Of a DNA stretch of 64,000 nucleotides, positions 54,402 through 64,000 are shown piece after piece. Numbering within the stretch: position 1 is the first letter of the stretch; each line of letters starts with the position of its first letter. The DNA comes from Clavaria fumosa. Lineage: Eukaryota > Basidiomycota > Agaricomycetes > Agaricales > Clavariaceae. The stretch spans positions 2,646,501 to 2,710,500 of the forward strand of contig OX637795.1 in the NCBI GenBank assembly GCA_951802425.1. The letters run 5' to 3'. The translations under genes were made by a program, and so were the position numbers. The notes beneath the pieces were generated by a model. It did no database searches and had not been told where the DNA came from. It saw only the letters and a list, made by a program, of their open reading frames with translations.

Positions 54402-55932
54402 ATGGTAACAATCTCTTTGTATAACCCCCTTGATGCAGTGACGGCGCTCAATGCCAGCTTGTTTTCCTTAACCATGTCCAAAGCCAGGCGCTCAACATCG
54501 GCCACCCTAAAATCAAGGCGTTCGTTGCAAGACTTGCGGCAGCAGCCCTCTGACCTCGATGCCCTTGTGCTAGAGTTAGGCCCCGACCCTGTACCACACA
54601 CAAACGAGTTTGCCTCTCTCCCTGCGGCTGGACATCACATCTCCCATGGTCTCCTTGCAGGCTCCCTGGCGTGGCGCTTCGTCGTGCGCCTCGACCGGCC
54701 CAACCATCTCGATCCAGGCTTCGACGACTACGCCATTGTCCACCACCCCAACCTGCCACAGAATCGCCGCCGCGAGGTACCCAGGGCGGTCGTGACGAAT
54801 TTCGTACTGGACACAGGCATCCCTGGTGGGCGCTCTCTTGTCTCAATCGAGACGATGGTCGCACTCGGATACAGGGGTAAAGTGGAGACGGGCGAGGTTG
54901 TGCATTTATATGTGCAAGGGCTCAAAGCCGAGTTCACGATTGGTGCTCCAGGGCAGGCCGGCAGGCTAGGCGTGGACTGGCTGATGAAAGGGTCCCTAGC
55001 GACATACTTTGATTGGGAGCTGTATGCTCCTGTTATGCATCGTACGTGTCATTCTTCCTGATTAAACCCGTCTGAATCCTAACGGAGAACGTGCAGCGCT
55101 CGACAATCTACTTAACAATCGGGAGCGACAGCCTGTCCCAAGAACCGTCGTCTGGAAACGCAGGTTTCTCGACCGAGTGTTAACCCTATTTTCCCCTTCC
55201 CATATGCCGCCTTCGACTTCGGCTTCGGCAGATGCACGCCCATCGCACGCCATGGTCAACCACACATCGCCAGAGTCCTCGCTTGCACAGTCCTCGTTTG
55301 CACCGTCCTTGCTCAACAAACGGCCGTCGAATGACTCCCTGCGTAAATCATCAGAGGACACGATGATCGGCGAGCGTAGTCGGAAGAAGGGATTGGAACT
55401 CCGTGGCTACGCTTGCTCCCTCGCCCCGAGCTACGACGACGGCGACATGGAGCTCCCCATCTACACCGCGCATGACCGATCCCATTCGTTGCCCTCGGAC
55501 TTGGCAGAGGCATCCATGTCGGCGACGAGTGCGCCGCTTGACACGGTGCAGCCACTCTCCTTCGTCCCCTTCTCGCCCGAAGCCGGCCTCGTCATACGTG
55601 CAGCAGGCAGTCGTGCCTCGACGTCTCCGCCGAACGCGTCTGCCGCGCCGAAAGACCCGCCCACGGCGTCTGCCCTTCAGGGCACCACCGTGCCGGACCA
55701 GGAACAACGGAGCGCCCCGACGCAGCCCGCTGTGCCGCATGAGCATGTCCCCTTGGCTGTGGCCACGCGGGACGACGCTCCCTCGCCTCAGGATCCGGTA
55801 CCGGGCGCGGCGCGGAGCGGAAGTCGGTCGTCATCCCTGTCCCTTTCTGCCTCAAGCAGCTCCCTGTCAAGTTCTTCGCCCATTGGCGATGCCGCTGCGT
55901 CCATGTCTCTGCCAGCTGCTTCTCCGGCCTGA
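54402..55932 (+). CDS. Retropepsin-like aspartic protease domain protein (491 aa)
   Basis: Exons 54402-55041 and 55097-55932 join in phase. Residues about 75-220 look like a single retropepsin-type domain: VTNFVLDTGIPGGRSLVSIE with catalytic DTG near residue 136, then VHLYVQGLKAEFTIG and GRLGVDWLMKGSLATYFDWE in place of the usual ILGxDWL. There is no gag, RT or LTR near it, so it is a host gene or a domesticated protease, active only as a dimer if active at all. The second exon is low-complexity, rich in Ser, Pro and Ala. A second possible start is ATG 54474. Confidence 0.7.
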
Positions 55933-56502
55933 GGCCAACAACGTCGTTGACTTGCGACCTTTGCTCTCACCATGTTGGCACTCGGGTATATCCACGGTTA
56001 ATTTATCGTCGGTTGTTCCGACTAGAACATTTGTTGGACATGATAGAGACGGACTTTATGTGGAATGTGTGTGTATGTACAGTAAACCATGTGTTGTTAT
56101 AACAGAAACTTTGCGCAATTCCGGCCCAGGTTGTTTTGAGTAAGTTATCTGAAGTCCGTGTGTGTTTGGTGGTCGCTATAATACTTTCTCCCACAGAAAT
56201 GGGCAAATCCAGTAAACCAACAGCTGCGATCAACTCCAATATCAATGCGAATGAAGGAGCAGAGGCCCTGCTTTTCTTAAGTGAAGACTCGAATATTTGT
56301 GACTCCTATGGCGTGTCGATGCAATGTTGATGCGTTGTGAATTATGACTGCTTAGGATATTCTGGATATCCAAAACGTGTGGAATTACAGTAAAGTACAG
56401 AGTACAGCATTTCAGGTCATCATTGGATATGCAAGTGAGATAAAGCGTGACGAAGAGAGGACGTCCGTTCGGAAGGAAAAACAAGATCAGAAAGTTAATT
56501 TA
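55933..56502. other. Intergenic, convergent gene ends
   Basis: 3' flanks of the retropepsin-like gene and the myosin gene. A+T-rich, no supported gene. Confidence 0.5.
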
Positions 56503-59500
56503 TCACGATGCAAATTTGTTGTAGGTTCTGATTGGACTAGCGCGGAGTCTCTCCACCTCTCGCTCCAGGCTGTCGGGGGAACATAAAAATAAATCCGCGG
56601 TAACAAAGATCTCAACCTTACCTCAGCGCCTTTTGCTTATAGTCCCCAGCTTCCCGCTCTGCTCGCCGTTTAGCGAGCTGAAGGCTGCTCTCCTCCGTCT
56701 GAAAGGCGTCCAAAGACCGACGGAGGTTCTCGATCTGGGTCTCGTACGAGAGCCGCTCCTCCTCCATCCGCTGGCGCTGACGTTCGAGCTCCAACTGCTG
56801 GCTCTTCTGGTCGCGTGGACCTTTCTCGGGCGACCGTTGGCTGCGAACGTGATCGTTCTTGCCGCTGTTCACGGCCAGCTGGTTCGTGTGCTCCTCGATA
56901 CGACTGTCGCGGCGCCGCGCGAGTGTCGACGGGCGTGATGATGAATTCGTGTATGACTTGGTTTCCAAGTCGACGATGCGGACGTTCAGCTCCTTGACGT
57001 GTTTCTCAAGGTGCGCCTGTCCGCAGTTGACGTCACGCTTAGACGGGGAGATGGCAATAACACCCACATTCCGCTTTTCCAACTCCGAGTTCTCGACCCG
57101 GATTTTCCCAAGCTCGATTTGACATTCGGCGACGTATGCTTCGGCCTTCCTCATTCGTTCGAATGCCATTGTCACCCGGTCCTCCTGTTCTTCCAACGAC
57201 CGTTCTAGATCCTGTTTCTTTAGTTGTAGTATCTGAAACTCTCGGTCTGAAGACTTCTTGTTGTTATCAGAATGATCCATTTTGATAGCCTCAAGCTCAG
57301 CTTGCAACGCGCGACGAGCTTTCTGAAGGAGGACTCTGTCGGATTCCGCGTCGTTTAACACGTTGCGCAGCTCCCGGACTTGAGAGTGGAGATTGACGAT
57401 CTGCGTTTGTTGCTCGGCTTGTGCGGCAGAGGCTGCTTCGAAAGCTTTGCTCAAGTCGTCGATCTTGGTCTCGTACCGCTCCTTTTCCTTCTTCCATGCG
57501 CCTCCGTTGTAGACCTCATCGTCGTGCTGGATCCGTAGTTCGTCGTAATCAGAACGAAGCTTCCGGTTGTCTTCTCTCAGCCGGCTCAACAAATCTCGCT
57601 GAGATTGCAACTCTACATTGCTCAATTAGACCGCTTAGACAAGTCAGGAAGTTGTGAGTTTGGTGCTTGCCTTCGCTCAGTTGTGCTAGCTCCGCTGCAT
57701 TTCACACACGTCAATAATGGCTGCACAGCAAAATCAACAGAACGCACTTTGATACTTCTTCTGAGTCAGATCAGCCGCGAAGTCACGCTCAGCAAGTTCT
57801 TTTTGGTGCTGTGCACGTTCGTCTTCCAGCTCTTCCGTCAGGCGCTGCTGCAGGGTGTCTAACGCCGATGAGTCGCGTCCTTCCTCCTCAAGTTTCTGCC
57901 CCAGTTCTCGTACTCTACGCTCCGAAGCTTGCAATCGACGCTCCAAACCCTCTTTTTTATGTTGCGCCTCAGAGTGAGCCTTCTCCGTGTCTTGCAATGC
58001 TCGCCTTGCTGCAAAGCCAGCGTGAATAACGCGTAATTGATCTCGGATTTGCAAGCCTACACAAAGTCTCCGCCCGTAAAGCTTTGGACCTCTCAACATC
58101 TGCGGCCTTCAAATGGTCTTGCAATTTGCGTTTCGAGGCTGAATGCAGATGATGATACAGTTGAAAAGCTCGCATAAGATAGGCATTCACCGGTTTCCTC
58201 TTGCCGAGCAGCAGTCTCCTTGTTTAACCGCTCCTGAAGATTTGTAAGGTCTGCCTCCAGTTGCCTCTTGGCCTGTGCCAATTCATGAGCATGTTTCCGA
58301 TGGGAATCCGCCTCGTCTTGAATTGCTCGCTGCTGCGCAGCCTGCAGGTGAAATGAGACACAGGTTCAGATATGATCAACACCTTGCTCACCAGAGCTTC
58401 GAGGCGGGCGTGCGAACGTGAAGAAAGTTCCTTTCGGAATCGATCTTCCGCATCTTGTATCTTCAGCTTCTCGAGGGAGCGTATGTAGACTGCGTTCTTT
58501 TCGAGCTCTTCTCTGGCTTCCGCGAGTTGGCGGTCTGTAAGCTTCTTGGCTTCTTCTAGGACGTGAACATGCTCCACAATTGTCTTGTCTTGCCTGGATT
58601 CCAATTGCCGAACTTCCCACTCACGGTTCTTGAGTTCAGTGAGCGCCTTGCTAAGGTCGCGATCAAGCTTGACCGCACGATCCTTGACCTTTTCGAGCTC
58701 GGACTTCTGACTGGCAACCTGTTGTTCCAGTTTAGCACGCCTGGCAGATTCCGATTCCAGCTGATGTCGAGTAGATTCCAATTGCTTAGCATGCGAGCTT
58801 TTATCTCGCTCGAGCTGCAAAACAGTGTCTTCGAAATCCCTGTATCGGTCCTTTGCAGAGCCGAGCTGATGCTCTAAACCCTGAATAGCTGTGAGCCACA
58901 TCGTCCGCCCAGGAGAAAACCTTGTACCTCTTTCACTCGAACTGCATTGGTAAGTTGGTCTTCCAACTCATTTTGGCGGGTGCGAAGCGAGAGAACTTCA
59001 GAATCATGGGATCTCTTTAACTCCTCCAGGCTGACCTGGGCTCTCGTTAAATCTGCTTGAGCAGCCCTCTCCTTTGCCAGAAGCGAGGAGTGGGTGCGGG
59101 TCATTTCGGTGAGTTGTTCCTTTGCTTGGCGCATGCCATGCTCTAGCGCGTCTACCTTGTCTTCGACGGAGGCCCTGGAAAATGAGAAGATGGATATGCG
59201 ATAACCTAACAAAAGCGACAGACAGGTGCTTGAGAGCCTACCTTTGCTGTGCTTCAACATCCAATTTCGATTGCAGATCCGCGACAGTGGACTCCATACG
59301 TTCCTTGGCACGTACCAAGTCTTCTTCGAGACGCTCAAGCAGATCGTCTTTGTCTGATGCCAGCATTCGTTCCGCCTCTAGTTCTTCCTCGACTTTCCGC
59401 TTCTGCGCCTCTAGGGTCATCTTGAGATTCTCTAGAATTTCGCGCTCCTGTTTGTCACGTTCCGCCCTCTCTTTAATCAATGCCAACTCAACCTCCTTTC

Positions 59501-62487
59501 TTTGGAGCTCCTCGTCGTTGCGTGTTGTGGCAAGCAGAGGGCGAACCTATTGCATAATGATAAGATATATCTATGCACAATAGAGACGACGAACCTTGGT
59601 ATACAATTGCCACCAGGGCCAGTCTCTGAGCTCTCCGTAAACGCGAGCATTCCGCTGTATTGTCCGTATGGCCACTGCTCGGTTAAGAATCTTCCTCACC
59701 TGCCTCCTGCACATCCACATCCTCGCCACGGCCTGCAATCGTGAGAAAATATCGTACAGCAGGGCATCTCGTCGTTCTTCGAGCTCTGCTAGGACGCCTG
59801 CTTTGAAGAAAATCTTAGAAGTTCCAACGCGGTAGAATGTCTTGTCAAGTTCGAGGGCGTCCACCATCCGCAGACAGGCCTTGCGACCGTCCATATAGCC
59901 TCTGGGAATGATACCGGGCGTGAGTAGTTCGTAACGCTGACGGAAATCAACGAAGGGAAGTCGATTCGGGTATCCCAAACGGGCGATACGAATGCCTTCC
60001 AGGACTCCATTGCAGCGCAGCTGGTCAAGCACGAGAGGGACATCAATGCGACCCAGTTTCTTGTGCCCGTTCGGCACTATGCACCGAACAAAATGAGGTT
60101 GAGTCGCCTGTAATTGCGCCATCAAGCTAGCGAGCTGTACTCTGTGGCGCTGTGCCACGGTTCTGAACGCGCCTTTCTTGAGTATGCGCTTCTTACCGGC
60201 TGCCAACGAGTTATGAGAAGCGGCAAGAGCGCCTTGTTCGCCGTATTCCGCAAAGAGTGTCGAGATGTATCGTTCCGATGAAGACGCGAGAACACGGGTG
60301 AGGTTGTCATTGAGAGGGTCTTTGTTTTTCTCAAGCCAACCCCCTGTTCGATACTCGACTTTACCAGCATAATGCTGTATTATAAATCCTTGTTCGAACC
60401 GCGAGGCTTCGTATTTGTCTCGGCCTGGATGCGCTGGACTGGTGTTTTCAGCATTTGGATGTAGCTCCCCCGCCCACATATGGTTGAGCTTTTCTGTGAA
60501 CGTCATGTCGGTGGCCTTCGGCATGATGCATTCTTCGTCTAAACAGCTGAGTATACCAATTACGTTGCCGCTGGCTTCAATAAGATCGATCGTCGGTTGC
60601 AAGTCGTGGCCAAAATTGACGTAGTCCCATTCAATGCCTTCTCGAGCGTACTCCTCCTGTTCCAAGACGAACATGTGATGATTAAAGAATTGCTGTAGTT
60701 TCTCATTTGTGTAATTGATGAGAAGCTGCTCATAAGCGTTGACCTCAAAGATTTCGAAGCCGGCAATATCGAGAACGCCAATGAAAGTCGACTTCGAGGA
60801 CGGCCGGTCGAGTGCGCGATTGATGCGATCGACCAATGCACCAAAAGACTTCTCATAGAGGGTCTTGCAAAGGGCAGCCATCTCGTCCAAAGCCTGTTGC
60901 CTCGTACGAGCCTGTGATACCCACTCCCGGCCAGCAAGCACGCGGGGACGGAGGACTGCACGAGTGAATTCTGGGACGGGTACACCCAGAAGATAGCAAA
61001 CGCGTTCCGCTTGGGAGGGGTCGGGCATGACAGCGTCGTCTGCCCGTGTCGACGTGATGACTATGTTTCCTATGTGCATAATCGCCGCCACTACACGAAA
61101 CAAGTCAAGTTGTTCGGCGGGAGTGAATCCCATGATTTCTAGGGCACTCTACAGAAAGCTTTAAATCAGGAAAAGAGTGAAAGTGGTGTCAGCTCACCAT
61201 CAGCGCGGACCACTCTTCTTTATCATCTATTCCATCGACTTCTCTTCTGCTCTTGTTTAGATAGTTGTAGTCTTCTATACCTCCGTCCAGTAACAACGTT
61301 TCTACGGCAGTTGAAAGTGGTCGTACATTTCCCGTGAAGCATCGAGGACTTACTCTTCAACTCTCCACCGCCCGCCATCAGCTGATAAAAGACATGAAAG
61401 CACCGCTCAGCCTCGCTTCGAACTACGACCCTACTTTTCTCCAGAAGATACCAGTCAACGTTCGCTCCAGCAATGCTGCCATCTGGTGCAAATGTAATGC
61501 GAATGAACTTCCCAAACCGACTCGAGTTGTTGTTACGCTGAGTCTGCGCATTCCCGAACGCCTCTAAGATCGGATTAGCCTGCAGGATTTGCCGCTCCAA
61601 AAGACCCAAGCGGCCCTTCGCGGTCATATGGGATGTTGGGGACGAGCTGATGGATGCTTGCTTGCGCTTGAAGGAATTGCCCGTAGGTAAACCAACGATA
61701 GGCCCGAACGAACTGGACGTCGACATAGAAACAGACGGAGAGGTGGGTAGATGGGCGTCCGTGGCGATGGCAGCGAGGTATTGTATAACTTTCTTCGTGC
61801 TCTCAGTCTTGCCTGCACCGGATTCACCCCTGGACATCATCATGAGTGAGACACGAATGAGAACCGAGAGCCACGAACGTAATGAGAATACTTTGATTCT
61901 CCCTCTCTTCTCCCATACTGATCCACGCCCGCTCTGCAACCGCAAAAATGTGCGGCGGATTCTCATCCCGACGCTTATTACGATACTGTTGGATAATTGC
62001 ATCCGAATACAGGGGCAAATTCTGGTATGGATTTATGGCGACTAGGAACAAGCCCGAGTACGTCTGAAGGGAACGAATCAGTTGGGGGGATGAGTGAGGT
62101 TTCTTGCTCACATATATTGCCCCAGAACCGTATCTGAGCCGAAGATTGTGGACAACGCTAGCTTCGTTAAGAAATGTCAGATCTGCGATGTCCTCCACCC
62201 GATCAAACTTGGGTGGGTTCATCTTAGACAATGCATAGAGCGGAACCCTACGTATCTAAAGTAAAGGTGTCAGCGTTCCTCCGCTACCGCGAGTGCAAGC
62301 AAAGCGACCGTACGTCTCCCCCAGCTGCCAATACGATCTCGCCCTCTTCACCGTCTTCTTTATTAACCCATCCTGCAAGGTAGCCCTCCTTGTCGTCTGG
62401 AACCCAGACCCATTTCTTCTCGTTAAATTCCGCTTGGGCAGCCGCGGCACGCGTGGCCTCACTCTGCGATAGACGCGGGACTGGCAT
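56503..62487 (-). CDS. Conventional (class II) myosin heavy chain, 1,741 aa
   Basis: Actin motor of the contractile ring and septum formation. Fourteen exons: 62487-62314, 62255-62112, 62063-61879, 61829-61354, 61301-61198, 61148-59595, 59546-59242, 59174-58928, 58880-58392, 58341-58191, 58138-58061, 58008-57748, 57612-56622 and 56569-56503; lengths sum to 1,742 codons. N-terminal SH3-like fold ([18 protein letters not shown]), P-loop GESGAGKT near residue 170, switch [10 protein letters not shown] near 485, the actin-binding/SH region ([20 protein letters not shown]), one or two IQ-like helices ([20 protein letters not shown]), then a coiled-coil tail of about 870 residues. The P-loop codon run is interrupted by an intron just before GESG. 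The start is the first in-frame ATG (MPVPRLSQ). Confidence 0.94.
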
Positions 62488-62806
62488 CGATCGAGGTCCG
62501 ACAAACAATCTTGTGGTTATTCCTCAAGGTGAAATTTCCAGAGGCGCGCGAGGAAGACGTCAAAGTAGCTCTGGGGCACTTGTCAGAGTGCAGCGAGCTC
62601 TGGAGCAAGGTCGGACCACCGCAGACGCGTAGCACCTCTGTCAACCAAAGCCAGCACGACCGTTTTGGTAACATGCACGAAAGTCACGTGATAACACGTG
62701 AATCAAACACGTGATTCGGAAAATGCCGCGATGAACTGTACAGCCGGCATGTGACGTATCCCATCGAAGTCAATGAGCAGCTAGTGCTGAGTATTTCTTC
62801 GACACA
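62488..62806. other. Divergent promoter region, myosin / rpl23
   Basis: 319 bp. Contains repeated CACGTG-type boxes at about 62683-62715 (cacgtgataacacgtgaatcaaacacgtg), plausible E-box regulator sites shared by the two genes. Confidence 0.55.
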
Positions 62807-63477
<671 letters not shown>

Positions 63478-63708
63478 GGTTATATGCGCCTGTACGATAC
63501 ACTTGCCCTATCCTGCTTTCTTTCCTTGCAATGATGGGCATGAATTCGGTGCTGAACATAATTAGTCAAGACCCTGCCATCCGATCGAGCAGTTGAACCA
63601 CACTGCTATCAGACTGGTCGTCCTGTGAACTGCATTGTATTGCCTCCATTCGCACAGCCGTTTCAAGATGCTTGCAGATACAGTCGCAGTTGGGCATGCC
63701 CAAATTAG

Positions 63709-64000
63709 CTAATTGGCTGCTGCGTCCCCGCTCCTGTCCGCTGCTTTCGACACACCCTTGCCCTTCAATTTCTTGATCCTGACACCGACCAATGTTGGCC
63801 TTGGTGGCTTTAGCGTAACTGCTGGCGAAGGAAGCGGTTGTGAATTGGCTGTTTTACCAGCAGACGATGCTTCTGTCTTCGCCCCTGTTGACACAGTTGG
63901 TGGAAAATGAAACTGCTGGACGCTGCTTGGTTTCGCATTTGCCACGATCGGGAGTGCAGGAAGTTGCATAGGGCGCTTCTGCCTCTGCCTGGACGTGGCA
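63709..64000 (-). CDS. Unknown protein, C-terminal end (runs off the right edge)
   Basis: Open from the window edge to a stop at 63709-63711. About 97 residues of low-complexity, Pro/Ala/Lys-rich sequence (KPPRPTLVGVRIKKLKGKG near the end). No family recognised; the basic tail hints at a nuclear or nucleic-acid-binding protein, which is only a guess. It converges on rpl23. Confidence 0.5.
   Translation of the reverse strand, partial: ATSRQRQKRPMQLPALPIVANAKPSSVQQFHFPPTVSTGAKTEASSAGKTANSQPLPSPAVTLKPPRPTLVGVRIKKLKGKGVSKAADRSGDAAAN

Overview
This window is nuclear DNA of a filamentous fungus, most likely a basidiomycete of the Agaricomycetes. The host genes are cut by many short introns (about 48-100 nt, CTRAY-like branch points) and include an NADPH-oxidase regulator (NoxR), a conventional myosin, two ribosomal proteins, a P5A ATPase, a site-2 protease and CHAT/TPR gene debris of the kind common in mushroom genomes. 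The species cannot be read from the sequence.

Layout. 1-1854 (-): N-terminal half of the P5A ATPase Spf1. 2130-25511: a tandem array of four units of about 3.7 kb, each holding a CHAT/TPR gene fragment (-), an F-box/leucine-rich gene (+) and the 3' end of noxR (-). All three internal unit boundaries fuse noxR to the CHAT fragment at the same point. F-box copies 1, 3 and 4 give complete six-exon models (488, 465 and 461 aa). Copy 2 is split by Ty3/gypsy element 1 (8097-17221; 840-bp LTRs that look identical; TSD AACAC). Unit 4 is split by Ty3/gypsy element 2 (25554-47093; 225-bp LTRs; TSD AGCAT), and element 2 is itself split by Ty3/gypsy element 3 in reverse orientation (28530-41148; 1,989-bp LTRs; TSD GAAGG; intact 2,385-codon gag-pol). 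47515-49523 (-) is intact noxR, the likely parent of the three noxR fragments. 50846-64000 is an ordinary housekeeping block: site-2 protease (+), RPL38 (-), a retropepsin-like gene (+), myosin heavy chain (-), RPL23 (+) and the end of an unknown gene (-).

Most unusual observation. Elements 1 and 2 are different families, yet both are almost continuous strings of short perfect inverted repeats (stems 5-10 bp, loops 2-11 nt, often one every 25-30 nt) running through LTRs and coding sequence. Host genes read for comparison show nothing like this density. In element 2 the string extends through a 740-codon third ORF that starts two bases after the pol stop codon and stays open although gag-pol carries four TGA stops, a frameshift and a 12.6-kb insertion.

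Other points. GC-AG introns recur (two in spf1, one in RPL38, one conserved in every F-box copy, where it removes an in-frame TGA). The spf1 start codon appears to be split by an intron, and the first coding exon of RPL38 is the ATG alone. Damage in element 2 is almost entirely C-to-T or G-to-A at CpG. The noxR fragments share one nonsense codon and lie antisense to F-box transcription.
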